From CACZQA01 sp050943615 (lineage in GTDB: Bacteria; Actinomycetota; Coriobacteriia; Coriobacteriales; QAMH01): DNA of 64,000 bases. The notes under the pieces were generated by a model. That model did no database searches and was not told the origin of the DNA. It worked only from the letters and a program-made list of their open reading frames with translations. Where the stretch lies: NCBI GenBank assembly GCA_050943615.1, contig JBMNPN010000001.1:1-64000 (forward strand), given 5' to 3'. Made by a program: the position numbers and the translations under genes. Shown here piece after piece: positions 42,350 through 50,830 of the stretch; positions within the stretch are counted from its first letter, which is position 1, and every line of letters begins with the position of its first letter.

Positions 42350-45031
42350 ATGCCAGATATGCCCAAGACCTACGAGCCCAAGGAAGTGGAGGAGCGCATC
42401 CTCAAAAAGTGGCTCGACGGCAAGTACTACAGCCGCTCCGAGGGGACGCGCGGCGACCGCACCGTCGTCATCCCGCCGCCCAACGTCACCGGCATGTTGC
42501 ATATGGGCCATGCGCTCGACGATACCATCCAGGATACCTACATCCGCTACTCGCGCATGCGCGGCTATTCCACGCGCTGGATTCTCGGTACCGACCATGC
42601 CGGCATCGCGACGCAGACCAAGGTCGACAAGCACCTGAAGGAACAGGGTATCTCCCGTCTGGAGATCGGGCGCGAAAAGTTCGTGGAAGAGTGCCAGAAG
42701 TGGCGTAAAGAGTACGGCGGCATCATCGTCGAGCAGATCAAGCGCATGGGCTGCTCGGTCGATTTCGACGACGAGAAGTTCACGATGTCGCCCGAATACG
42801 CGCGCGCGGTGCGCAAGGTGTTCTGCGACTGGTACCACGACGGGCTCATCTACCGGGGTAAGCGCATCGTCAACTGGTGCCCGAGCTGCTCCACCGCCAT
42901 CAGCGATGACGAGGCGGAGTACAAGGACGAGAAAGGCCACCTCTGGTACCTGCGCTATCCTCTTACCGAGCCGGTCGATGGCGTGGAGTACATCACCGTG
43001 GCGACGACCCGCCCCGAGACGATGCTCGGCGACACGGGCGTGGCCGTTTCCCCCGACGATCCCGACAAGGCAAAGTTCATCGGCAAGACGGTAAAGCTTC
43101 CCATCGTGGACCGCGAGATCCCGATTTTCTCCGACTGGCACGTAGATGCGGGCTTTGGCACCGGCTTCGTCAAGGTGACGCCCGCGCACGACCCCAACGA
43201 CTATGCGATGGGACAGACCCACGATCTGCCGCAGATCAACATCTTCGACGAGCATGCCGTCGTCGTCGACGGCTACGGCGAGTTCTCCGGGCTCGACCGC
43301 GATGCCTGCCGCGAGCGCGTCGTCGCCTGGTTCGAGGAGCACGACCTGCTCGACCACGTCGAGGACATCGAGCACTCCGTCATGCACTGCTACCGCTGCG
43401 ATTCCGCGCTCGAGCCCTGGCTGTCCGAACAGTGGTTCGTCGCGGTCGACAAGCTAAAGGGCCCGGCCACCGATGTCGTCGAGAACGGAGAGGTGACCTT
43501 TCACCCGAGCCGCTGGACACAGACGTACATGACCTGGATGGAGAACCTCAAGGACTGGTGCATCAGCCGCCAGCTGTGGTGGGGACACCGCATCCCCGTC
43601 TTCTACTGCGACGAGTGCGGCTGGCAAGACGCGCTTCTCGAGGACACGGACACCTGCCCCAAGTGCGGCGCCCACGTCCATCAGGACGAAGACGTGCTCG
43701 ACACCTGGTTCTCGAGCCAGCTGTGGACCTTCGCCACGCAGGGCTGGCCCGACCATCCCGAGCAGATGGAGGGGCACCATCCCACCAAGGTGCTCGTCAC
43801 GGCGCGCGACATCATCGCGCTGTGGGTGGCGCGCATGGTCATGAGCTCGCTCTACTTCACGCACGAGATCCCGTTCCACGACGTCTTCATCTACGCGACG
43901 ATCCTTGCCAAGGACGGTAGCCGCATGTCCAAGTCCAAGGGCAACGGCGTCGACCCGATGGACCTCATCGAGAAGTACGGTGCCGATGCGATGCGCTACA
44001 ACCTGCTCACGCTCGTCACCAACAACCAGGACGTCAAGTTCGACGCCAACATCGACAAGAAGACCCACAAGCTCATCGACTCGCCGCGCACGGACGCGGC
44101 GCGCAACTTTGTCACCAAGATCTGGAACGCGAGCCGCTTCGTGCTCATGAACCTCGATGGCTACGAGCCCGGCGAGCCGGAGGCGGCGACCCGCGCCGAT
44201 GCCTGGATCCTCTCGCGCCTGGCAAAGCTCACGCGCTCGGTCACCGACGGCATCGAGGAGTACCGCTTTGGCGATGTGGCCCGCGAGCTCTACGGCTTTT
44301 TCTGGAACGAGTTCTGCGACTGGTACATCGAGCTGTGCAAGGACCGCCTCAACTCCGACGATGCGGAAGAGCGCGCCGTGGCGCAGCGAAATCTCGTCTT
44401 CGTGCTCGACACCGCGCTCAGGCTCCTGCATCCGGTCATGCCATTCGTGACCGAGGCGATCTGGGAGATCCTGCCGCTTGACGATGACGCACCCGCCTTG
44501 ATGGTGGCCGCCTGGCCCGAACCCGACGAACTCGCCAAGTGGATCGACGAGCCCACCGAACAGGCGATTTCGCTTGCCACCAAGATGGTCGGCTCCGTGC
44601 GTTCCACGCGTGCGCGCTATGGTATCAGCCCGAAAACCGAGCTTTCCGTCTCCTGCCGTGCGGCCGGCGCGGATGCCGACAAGGTCTCCGGCCTGCTCGA
44701 GCAGGAGCGTCCGCTCATCAGCTCGCTTGCGCGCCTGAGCTCCTTTGAGGTCCTGCCCGCCGATGCGGCAAAGCCCGCCGAGTCCGGTGTTGATCTGGTC
44801 GAGGGCATCGAGGTCTTCACGAAGCTTACCGGCCTGGTCGACTTCGAAGAGGAGCGCGCCCGTCTGGAAAAGCGCCGCGGCAAGGCGCAAAAGGAGCTCG
44901 CCAAGCTCGACAAGAAGCTCGACAATGAGAACTTCCTCTCCAAGGCGGCACCCGAGGCAGTCGAGAAGGTGCGCGCCGACCATGCCGAGCTCGAACGCGA
45001 GCTCGCGCTCATCGCAGCCCAGCTCGACTAG
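42350..45031 (+). CDS. valS: Valyl-tRNA synthetase
   Basis: 893 residues, class I synthetase. The HIGH motif reads HMGH at 51-54 (PPPNVTGML just before it). The KMSKS motif reads RMSKS at 525-529. The editing domain includes TVATTRPETMLGDT. A C-terminal coiled-coil arm (RLEKRRGKAQKELAKLDKKL) binds tRNA. The start is ATG at 42350, with CGAAGGA (42336-42342) 7 nt upstream. The 85-nt gap before it is too short for a T-box. Confidence 0.96.
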   Translation: MPDMPKTYEPKEVEERILKKWLDGKYYSRSEGTRGDRTVVIPPPNVTGMLHMGHALDDTIQDTYIRYSRMRGYSTRWILGTDHAGIATQTKVDKHLKEQGISRLEIGREKFVEECQKWRKEYGGIIVEQIKRMGCSVDFDDEKFTMSPEYARAVRKVFCDWYHDGLIYRGKRIVNWCPSCSTAISDDEAEYKDEKGHLWYLRYPLTEPVDGVEYITVATTRPETMLGDTGVAVSPDDPDKAKFIGKTVKLPIVDREIPIFSDWHVDAGFGTGFVKVTPAHDPNDYAMGQTHDLPQINIFDEHAVVVDGYGEFSGLDRDACRERVVAWFEEHDLLDHVEDIEHSVMHCYRCDSALEPWLSEQWFVAVDKLKGPATDVVENGEVTFHPSRWTQTYMTWMENLKDWCISRQLWWGHRIPVFYCDECGWQDALLEDTDTCPKCGAHVHQDEDVLDTWFSSQLWTFATQGWPDHPEQMEGHHPTKVLVTARDIIALWVARMVMSSLYFTHEIPFHDVFIYATILAKDGSRMSKSKGNGVDPMDLIEKYGADAMRYNLLTLVTNNQDVKFDANIDKKTHKLIDSPRTDAARNFVTKIWNASRFVLMNLDGYEPGEPEAATRADAWILSRLAKLTRSVTDGIEEYRFGDVARELYGFFWNEFCDWYIELCKDRLNSDDAEERAVAQRNLVFVLDTALRLLHPVMPFVTEAIWEILPLDDDAPALMVAAWPEPDELAKWIDEPTEQAISLATKMVGSVRSTRARYGISPKTELSVSCRAAGADADKVSGLLEQERPLISSLARLSSFEVLPADAAKPAESGVDLVEGIEVFTKLTGLVDFEEERARLEKRRGKAQKELAKLDKKLDNENFLSKAAPEAVEKVRADHAELERELALIAAQLD

Positions 45032-45102
45032 GGAGCAAGGGCACCCGCTCTCTTCGTTGGGGGCGTGACCAGCAAGGCCCAAGCTTGTAGATAAGGGCAG
45101 TC

Positions 45103-45145
45103 GACGGTCTTTTCCGCACATGCGGAAAGGGCCGTCTTTTCTTTT
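45103..45145 (+). terminator. Intrinsic terminator after valS, overlapping the MFS leader
   Basis: GACGGTCTTTTCCGC (45103-45117), loop ACAT, GCGGAAAGGGCCGTC (45122-45136): 15 pairs with two G-T, then TTTTCTTTT. Its end is 7 nt before the start region of the next gene, so it might also act as an attenuator if a promoter lies upstream. Confidence 0.8.
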
Positions 45146-45161
45146 CGAAGGGATGATGCGC

Positions 45162-46565
45162 ATGGCGCATATGAGGGAAAAGACATCCAACGGCGTGCTC
45201 TTCGCGCTGCTCTATGCAAACGCCTTTCTCGGCTCGTACTCGAACAACATCGTTAACGTCGCCCTTCCCGACATCATGGTCGAGTTCGCCGTCGATGCGA
45301 CCACGGCGCAGTGGCTCGTCTCGGGTTTCATGATCGTCACGGTCATCACGGTGCTCTCCATGGCGAGCATCTACCGGCGCTTCGGGACGCGTACGCTCTT
45401 TCTTGCCGTGCAGTTCATCTTCATCGGTGCCAACACGCTGGGGCTCCTCTCTCCGAGCTTTGCCCTCACGATGCTCGCGCGTCTGCTGCAGGGTGCGGGA
45501 ACAGGCATCTCCATGCCGCTCATGATGACGACGGTCATCCTGCTCGCCCCATCTGAAAGAAAGGGTTTTCTGCTCGGCATCGGCTCGTGCATCATCACGC
45601 TGGGCCCGGCATTTGCCCCGGTGGTCTCGGGCGCGCTCGTCACGGGTCTGGGGTGGCGGGCGATCTTCTTGCTGCCGCTCGTGCTCTCGGCGGTCCTTCT
45701 GGTGCTGGGCCTTGTCTTTGTGCGCAACGTCAACGAGACGCATCCCGGCTTGCCCGATGCGCTTTCCGCGCTGCTGCTCGCGGTGGGGATGTTCTTCGTC
45801 TCCTACGGTCTGACGCGCGTGGTCGCAAGCCCGCTCGATGGCGTCGCCTCGCTTCTGATCGGCGCTGGCGTCGTGGCGCTGTTCGCCTGGCGGCAGAAAC
45901 GGGTCGCCCGCCCGCTGCTCAATCTCGCGCCCTTCAGAAACCCGCGCTTTCTTCCCTCGTGCGCGCTCGTGCTCGTGGTCCTCATGGCGACGTTCTCCAT
46001 GTCCATCCTGTTGCCGCTCTACTACGAGCAGGCCTGCGGCATGACGGCGCTCGTCGCGGGCTCGCTCATGATCGTGCCGGTGATCTGCAACACGGTGACG
46101 GGTGTGGCGGCAGGTGCGCTCTTCGACCGATTCGGGGGATGGCCGCTCATCGTGGTCGGTTTTGTCTGCATCGTCTTGGGTCAGGTGGCCATGGCCCTGA
46201 ATGCGCAGGCGTTTTCCGTGCCGCTCATCATTGCGGCGGCATCGGTTGCCTACGGTGGCGTCGGACTCGCCTCGTCTCCCTCTCAGGTGCAGGGGCTGTC
46301 GGCCCTGGAGCGTAGGGACTACCCGCACGGGGTCTCGATTCTCGCGGGTGTCGTGCAGCTTGCGGGCACGCTGGCTCCGTCGCTGTACGTGAGCATCCTC
46401 GACCAGGTGCAGGCGACGCAAATTGCCGCCGGTGCCTCTGCTGCCATGGCTGGGGCAGCCGGTCTTTCCAGCGCGCTCGTCGTTGCGGCGGTCGTCTCGT
46501 TCGCCGGTCTTGCAATTGCCATTCCCTATACCTTTAAGCTCAGGAAGCATTCGAGCAGTAAGTGA
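45162..46565 (+). CDS. MFS transporter, DHA2-like (14-helix) drug exporter
   Basis: 467 residues from ATG 45162. It contains the N-terminal NIVNVALPDIMVEF with ATTAQWLVSGFM (motif typical of DHA2 exporters) and motif C-like GPAFAPVVSGAL. About fourteen hydrophobic helices. Likely a proton-driven efflux pump; substrate unknown. Starts at 45153, 45156 and 45171 are possible; 45162 is best spaced (9 nt) from GAAGGG at 45147-45152. Confidence 0.85.
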   Translation: MAHMREKTSNGVLFALLYANAFLGSYSNNIVNVALPDIMVEFAVDATTAQWLVSGFMIVTVITVLSMASIYRRFGTRTLFLAVQFIFIGANTLGLLSPSFALTMLARLLQGAGTGISMPLMMTTVILLAPSERKGFLLGIGSCIITLGPAFAPVVSGALVTGLGWRAIFLLPLVLSAVLLVLGLVFVRNVNETHPGLPDALSALLLAVGMFFVSYGLTRVVASPLDGVASLLIGAGVVALFAWRQKRVARPLLNLAPFRNPRFLPSCALVLVVLMATFSMSILLPLYYEQACGMTALVAGSLMIVPVICNTVTGVAAGALFDRFGGWPLIVVGFVCIVLGQVAMALNAQAFSVPLIIAAASVAYGGVGLASSPSQVQGLSALERRDYPHGVSILAGVVQLAGTLAPSLYVSILDQVQATQIAAGASAAMAGAAGLSSALVVAAVVSFAGLAIAIPYTFKLRKHSSSK

Positions 46566-46570
46566 GATGC

Positions 46571-46607
46571 GCGTACAACGTACGCCTGTGGCCCGGGACG
46601 GTATAAT
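46571..46607 (+). promoter_or_regulatory. larB promoter with palindromic operator candidate
   Basis: A perfect -10 box TATAAT lies at 46602-46607. The expected -35 position (about 46579-46584) is not consensus but lies inside a perfect inverted repeat GCGTAC-AAC-GTACGC (46571-46585). A palindrome on the -35 region suggests a regulated promoter whose activator or repressor binds there. Confidence 0.45.
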
Positions 46608-46643
46608 CCCTGATGTTCTTTTTTTCACCGGAAAGGGGCGTCG

Positions 46644-47357
46644 ATGGCAGAAAGCGATTTTGCGAACCTCGATTTCGAGCGCGAGAAGCGCTGCGGGTTT
46701 CCCGAGGTGATCTATGCCCAGGGAAAGGAGCCCGTGCAGGTCGTTGCCATCGCCCGTGCGCTTGTGGAAAAGCACGGCATCGCCCTTGGGACGCGGGCAA
46801 AGGACGAGGACTTTGCGGCTCTGCAGCGCGCCTTCGACGATGTGCAATGCTTCGAGCGCTCCCGTGTCTTCTTTGTCGACCGGCGCGAGAATCCCGTTAG
46901 GGGCGAGACGATCGAGGAAGTGCTCTCTTGCGCAAACCGCGCAGAAGGGCAGGTCGTCGTGGCCTGTGCGGGGACGAGCGACCTTCCCGTGGCCGAGGAG
47001 GCGGCGCTCACCGCACGCATCATGGGCTCCGCCGTCCAGATGATCACCGACGTCGGCGTTGCCGGCGTGCACCGTGTCCTCGCCTATGAAGATGACCTGC
47101 GCGCAGCGCACGCCATCGTCGTGGCCGCGGGAATGGAAGGGGCCCTCGCCTCGCTCATCGGCGGGCTCGTGGACGTCCCTGTGATTGCCGTTCCCACGAG
47201 CGTGGGCTACGGTGCGAACTTCGGCGGCCTTGCGGCGCTGCTCGGCATGCTCAACTCCTGCGCGGGCGGGGTGAGCGTCGTCAATATCGACAACGGCTTT
47301 GGTGCCGGCCAGATCGCAGACCGCATCAACCGCCCGCCCGAGCGTTTTCGTCAATGA
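46644..47357 (+). CDS. larB: LarB-like P2CMN synthase (AIR carboxylase-like)
   Basis: 237 residues. The N-terminal block with REKRCGFPEVIYAQGKEPVQ and the C-terminal PurE-like domain (CAGTSDLPVAEEAALTA, DVPVIAVPTSVGYGANFGGL) are the LarB family pattern. LarB carboxylates and hydrolyses nicotinic acid adenine dinucleotide as the first step to the nickel-pincer cofactor of lactate racemase. larC and larE are not nearby, so the role here is inferred by family only. Confidence 0.85.
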   Translation: MAESDFANLDFEREKRCGFPEVIYAQGKEPVQVVAIARALVEKHGIALGTRAKDEDFAALQRAFDDVQCFERSRVFFVDRRENPVRGETIEEVLSCANRAEGQVVVACAGTSDLPVAEEAALTARIMGSAVQMITDVGVAGVHRVLAYEDDLRAAHAIVVAAGMEGALASLIGGLVDVPVIAVPTSVGYGANFGGLAALLGMLNSCAGGVSVVNIDNGFGAGQIADRINRPPERFRQ

Positions 47358-47382
47358 AGGGTTACAGAAAGAGGGAAGGCCC

Positions 47383-47973
47383 ATGTCAAAGAAGCTGCTG
47401 TACGTTGATGCGTGCGTGAACCGTGATACTTCGAGGACGGAAAGGCTCGCACAGGCGCTCCTCAAGCGCCTCCTTGAAACGGGCGACTACGAACTCGAGA
47501 CGCTCGTTCTGGAAGACGTGGACGTCGAGCCGCTCGACGGGACGCGCCTCAACCGTCGCACGGCGGCAGTCGAGGCATCGGACTTCGGCGACCCGATTTT
47601 CGATTACGCAAAGCAGTTCGCCGCGGTAGACGAGGTCCTCATCGCCGCGCCCTACTGGGACTTCTCGTTTCCCGCAAAGCTCAAGGCCTACTTCGAGCTC
47701 CTCTGCGCGCAGGGCGTGACCTTCTACTACTCGCCCGAGGGCATCCCGACCGGGCTCTGCAAGGCAAAGCGCGTCTGGTACGTGACCACAGTCGGCGGCT
47801 ATGCGGGCGAATACGATTACGGCCTGATGCAGGTCGAGGCGCTCTGCAAGCTCTACTTTGGCATCGACGACGTCAGGAGCTTTCGGGCCGAGGGGCTCGA
47901 CATCATCACCAACGACGCCGACGCGATCATGGCAGAAGCGCTCGACGTGATCGCCAAGGCGGATCTGTCCTAG
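47383..47973 (+). CDS. Flavodoxin-fold NAD(P)H-dependent FMN reductase (azoreductase/quinone reductase-like)
   Basis: 196 residues. The flavodoxin-like fold of the AcpD/NQO family: N-terminal LLYVDACVNRDTSRTERLA (phosphate-binding loop) and IAAPYWDFSFPAKLKAYFE, the flavin-binding segment of azoreductases, then VTTVGGYAGEYDYG. Probable FMN-dependent two-electron reductase. The start is ATG at 47383, with GAGGGAAGG upstream. 25 nt after larB, likely co-transcribed. It overlaps the convergent amidohydrolase-like gene by 4 nt. Confidence 0.82.
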   Translation: MSKKLLYVDACVNRDTSRTERLAQALLKRLLETGDYELETLVLEDVDVEPLDGTRLNRRTAAVEASDFGDPIFDYAKQFAAVDEVLIAAPYWDFSFPAKLKAYFELLCAQGVTFYYSPEGIPTGLCKAKRVWYVTTVGGYAGEYDYGLMQVEALCKLYFGIDDVRSFRAEGLDIITNDADAIMAEALDVIAKADLS

Positions 47974-49022
47974 AGCCCGAAGAGGCGCTGGGCGTTCCCG
48001 CCGAGGATGAGGTCCTTGTCGGTCTCGGGGATATCGAGCGTCTCGATGGCCTCGACATCGGCGCGTCCATCGAAGACGGGAATCATCGTCCCGAAGACGA
48101 AATGGTCGGCACCGCACACGTCGACGGCGCACTCGAGCTGGCGTTTTCCCCACGTGCCGGGATGGGTGATCTCGAAGAAGAGGTTGTTCTTCACGTAACG
48201 CTCGATGCGGTCTGCTGCCGAGGCGTCGAGGCGCTTGGTCTCTTCCGTCTGCCCGGCGCGCACGCGCGGGCGCAGCAGGCCGTCGAAGGCGAACCAGGCG
48301 CCGCCCATGAACCCGTGCACGAACTTGAGGTTGGGGAAGTCCTCGAAGATGCCGCTGTAGAGCTCGAGGCTCACGGCCGTGATGGCGTCTATCTCGCGTC
48401 CAAGCTCGCGGCGGACGTTGTTGTACTTGGTGATGGAGGCGTAGTCGACGGGCAGGGGCACGTTTCGCACCGCGACGGGAACGTTCTCGTCGTTGAGCAC
48501 CTTGAGGAGCGGCCGGAACGCCTCGTTGTCCAGGTACCACTTTCCGTAATGTGCAGAGAGCTGCATGCCGCAAAATCCGAGCTCCTTGATGCAGCGCTCG
48601 AGTTCGTGAAGGCTCGCGCGGTCGCCCCAGGGCGGCACCGTTCCCATGGCGACGATGCGCCCGTTCGACTTCTCCACAAACTTGGCGTAGGCGTCGTTTG
48701 CCATCTCGCAGAGGTCCTGCGTCATCCACTCGCCCCAGACGGGGATGCGGATGATGGCCTTCTCGATGCCGCAGGTGTCCATGGCGGCAAGCGTCGCCTC
48801 CAGGCTGTACTCGCCTTCCACGAGCGCGGCATTGCCAAAGCCGTCGGGTTGCTCGAGGGAGATCTGCCGGCGTCCGTCTTTCAGGGTGTTGACGTGCACG
48901 TGCGGACCGCCGTTTGCGGTCGGCACGCAGCCGATCCACTTGTCGAAGGTGTCCGGGTCTGAAAATACCCGGTCGGGGACCTTGTCCATTGCCGTGTCGA
49001 TGATGAGACGTTTGGAACTCAT
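47970..49022 (-). CDS. Amidohydrolase-2 (ACMSD-like) fold protein lacking key metal residues
   Basis: 350 residues, TIM-barrel of the Amidohydro_2 family: VHGFMGGAWFAFDGLL, the central GFCGMQLSAHYGKWYLDNE and the C-terminal HFVFGTMIP ... ILGGNAQRLFGL are recognisable. The N-terminal H-x-H metal motif (normally within IDxHxH) reads IDTAMDKVP, and the FGSD-type motif reads FGTM, so two metal/catalytic positions are missing. It may be a non-classical or inactive member. The start is ATG at 49022, with AAGAGGTGG upstream; a GTG three codons earlier is possible. Confidence 0.75.
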   Translation of the reverse strand: MSSKRLIIDTAMDKVPDRVFSDPDTFDKWIGCVPTANGGPHVHVNTLKDGRRQISLEQPDGFGNAALVEGEYSLEATLAAMDTCGIEKAIIRIPVWGEWMTQDLCEMANDAYAKFVEKSNGRIVAMGTVPPWGDRASLHELERCIKELGFCGMQLSAHYGKWYLDNEAFRPLLKVLNDENVPVAVRNVPLPVDYASITKYNNVRRELGREIDAITAVSLELYSGIFEDFPNLKFVHGFMGGAWFAFDGLLRPRVRAGQTEETKRLDASAADRIERYVKNNLFFEITHPGTWGKRQLECAVDVCGADHFVFGTMIPVFDGRADVEAIETLDIPETDKDLILGGNAQRLFGL

Positions 49023-49393
49023 GAAAACCACCTCTTACAAAAACGCCAGCTTAGAGGCTGAGTTCATGCAGCTGGGTTTGGCAAGACAGCTTGCGCCTCC
49101 CTTTACGTCGAGTATATCCCCGCGTGCGCCTTCGAGGTAAGCGGGCAGGGGGTTCGCCACGGGAGCGTCTTCTTTGGCGGATGCTATTGGCATCATCGGT
49201 TATTCGAAAAACATATAAATCAATGGGTACAATTCTTGCTGATGAACCCCTCAGGTTGGGGACAGTTTGCAGCTCGGGATTCCCGACTCGTACGCGTTGT
49301 ATGAGTATTTTCCCGTAACGAATTGTCGACGTTTCCTGTTTAATACCCCCCTGATGAGGTCTTTTCGCACGATGGGGTGCATAATCTGAGGCA

Positions 49394-49488
49394 GTGCGGG
49401 GCATCTACGTTTGTAGAACTCTCTCGGACAGTTTGTTTTACATGATCGGGCTACCCTAGGCCAGTGGCTCGAATCTCGTTCCCGCACA
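49394..49488 (+). other. tRNA-like element (possible decayed tRNA)
   Basis: GTGCGGG (49394-49400) pairs with CCCGCAC (49481-49487) 94 nt apart, like a 7-bp acceptor stem followed by A. The 3' part has GGCTCGAATCT (49466-49476), close to the tRNA T-loop consensus, and the 5' part has a TCTAC/GTAGA arm at the D-arm position. No anticodon arm or T-stem can be formed, so it is not a functional tRNA as read. A terminator begins 6 nt downstream, as for a real tRNA gene. Confidence 0.3.
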
Positions 49489-49492
49489 TGTG

Positions 49493-49530
49493 CGCCCCGT
49501 AGGTCTCCCTCTTTCCTACGGGGCGTTTTC
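49493..49530 (+). terminator. Strong intrinsic terminator in the gene-free region
   Basis: CGCCCCGTAGG (49493-49503), 11-nt loop, CCTACGGGGCG (49515-49525), then TTTTCT. Eleven perfect pairs. No protein gene on the plus strand precedes it within 1.5 kb (the nearest ends at 47973), so it probably ends a non-coding transcript. TATAAA (49214-49219) and TACAAT (49228-49233) are possible -10 boxes of such a transcript. The remainder of 49023-49393 shows no gene. Confidence 0.75.
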
Positions 49531-49574
49531 TATTTCCGCGCGCCAATCTCCCCGTGCGCTAGCCATTAGGTTTG

Positions 49575-49642
49575 CGAAAACGGACATCTGCAGAGAAAAA
49601 GTGCTCGAATCGCAGTTTTTTCGCTGCAGATGTCCGTTTTCG
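49575..49642. repeat. 19-bp perfect inverted repeat (possible dispersed palindromic repeat)
   Basis: CGAAAACGGACATCTGCAG (49575-49593) and its exact complement (49624-49642), extended inward by GAAAAA/TTTTTC after one mismatch; total hairpin about 26 bp with a 15-nt loop. It lies between the terminator and rfbG. The arm resembles the rplX-rplE hairpin arm (CGAAAACG-NN-CATCT shared), and CTGCAGA plus an A-run recurs at 59789-59798. These similarities suggest a family of intergenic palindromes. Confidence 0.55.
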
Positions 49643-49716
49643 AAATCTGCTCGGGGGCGAGCTCGTGTGGGATAATGCGGTCGTTTAGTTGCAGCGACGT
49701 GGGTTGGAGTCATGCG

Positions 49717-50787
49717 ATGGGTTCTGCTTGGAAGTCCGGATTGCTCGATTCGTATCGCGGAAAGCGGGTGCTCGTCACGGGGCACACGGGCTTCAAGGGA
49801 AGCTGGCTTTCTTTGATTCTCGCCCATGCCGGAGCGCAGGTGACCGGGTACGCGCTCGAGGAACCGACCGACCCGAGCCTCTTCGAACTCGCCCGTATCG
49901 ACGAGCTTGTCGACTCACGTACCGGCGATATCCGCGACTTCGACAAGCTCGCGTCCGTCTTTGCCGAAGCGAGACCCGAATACGTCTTTCACCTGGCCGC
50001 CCAGCCCATCGTGCGCATCGGCTACGACGAGCCGCGCCGCACCTTCGAGACCAACGTCATGGGCACGGTCAACGTACTCGAGTGCGTGCGAAGGTCGCAG
50101 GGCGTGCGCTCGGTGCTCAACGTCACCACTGACAAGGTCTATCTCAACGCCGACGAACCCGATCACGCGTTCACGGAAGACGAGCCGCTCGACGGTTTCG
50201 ATCCCTACAGTAACTCCAAGTCCTGCTCGGAGCTCGTGACGCATTCCTATGCGAAGAGCTTCTCCTTGCCGCCCGTCTCCACGGCGCGTGCGGGAAACGT
50301 CATCGGCGGCGGGGACTTTGCTCCGGAACGCCTCGTGCCCGATTGCGTGCGCGCTACGCTTGCGGGGCGTCCCATCGGGGTGCGCAACCCCGCCTCCACG
50401 CGACCGTTCCAGCACGTGCTCGAGCCGCTCGGCGCCTACCTGCTCATCGCCGCCCGCCAAGGGGAGCGCCCCGAGCTTGCCGGTGCCTACAACGTGGGAC
50501 CCGACCACAGGGATGCCGTCACGGCGCAGCGCCTCGTAGAACTCTGGTGCACGCTCTGGGGCGAGGGGGCAGACTGGGCCGATGCGAGCAATCCGGATGA
50601 CCCCAAGCACGAGGCCGCCTTTCTCGAGCTCGACAACTCCAAGCTCAAGGACAGCTTCGGCTGGTCTGCAACCTGGGGCATCGACCAGGCGCTCGAAAGA
50701 ACCGTCAGCTGGACGAAGGACTGGGCGGCGGGCGCTGACCCGCGGATGAGCATGCTCTCTCAGATTGAGGAGTTCTTCGCATCTTGA
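49717..50787 (+). CDS. rfbG: CDP-glucose 4,6-dehydratase
   Basis: 356 residues, extended short-chain dehydrogenase. NAD-binding TGHTGFKGSW at 21-30, TTDKVY and catalytic Tyr-x3-Lys within DPYSNSKSCSE. The RAGNVIGGGDFAPERLVPD segment is characteristic of RfbG/DdhB rather than dTDP- or GDP-sugar dehydratases. It makes CDP-4-dehydro-6-deoxyglucose. The start is ATG at 49717, with GGAG 8 nt upstream. The cytidylyltransferase (rfbF) expected beside it is not in the window. Confidence 0.9.
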   Translation: MGSAWKSGLLDSYRGKRVLVTGHTGFKGSWLSLILAHAGAQVTGYALEEPTDPSLFELARIDELVDSRTGDIRDFDKLASVFAEARPEYVFHLAAQPIVRIGYDEPRRTFETNVMGTVNVLECVRRSQGVRSVLNVTTDKVYLNADEPDHAFTEDEPLDGFDPYSNSKSCSELVTHSYAKSFSLPPVSTARAGNVIGGGDFAPERLVPDCVRATLAGRPIGVRNPASTRPFQHVLEPLGAYLLIAARQGERPELAGAYNVGPDHRDAVTAQRLVELWCTLWGEGADWADASNPDDPKHEAAFLELDNSKLKDSFGWSATWGIDQALERTVSWTKDWAAGADPRMSMLSQIEEFFAS

Positions 50788-50811
50788 AGCGGGGTTTTCG
50801 CGGTCTATAAT
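50784..50811 (+). promoter_or_regulatory. Promoter between rfbG and rfbH
   Basis: TTGAAG (50784-50789, over the rfbG stop), 16-nt spacer, perfect TATAAT (50806-50811). Predicted transcription start near 50818, giving rfbH and downstream glycan genes a separate transcript. Confidence 0.6.
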
Positions 50812-50830
50812 CCTCGAACAGGATCTTTCG

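Noticed and set aside
45009..47465. 818-residue minus-strand frame opposite the MFS and larB genes
   Set aside because: Arg/His/Asp-rich shadow sequence, crosses a terminator, no domains.
48102..48962. 286-residue plus-strand frame opposite the amidohydrolase-like gene
   Set aside because: Antisense shadow; the minus-strand protein has family-level similarity.
49394..49488. Functional tRNA-Sec or class II tRNA
   Set aside because: The acceptor-like stem is good, but no anticodon stem, no UCA loop and no T-stem can be formed; kept only as a tRNA-like element.
49050..49500. RNase P RNA, tmRNA or SRP RNA
   Set aside because: None of the conserved core motifs of these RNAs were found.
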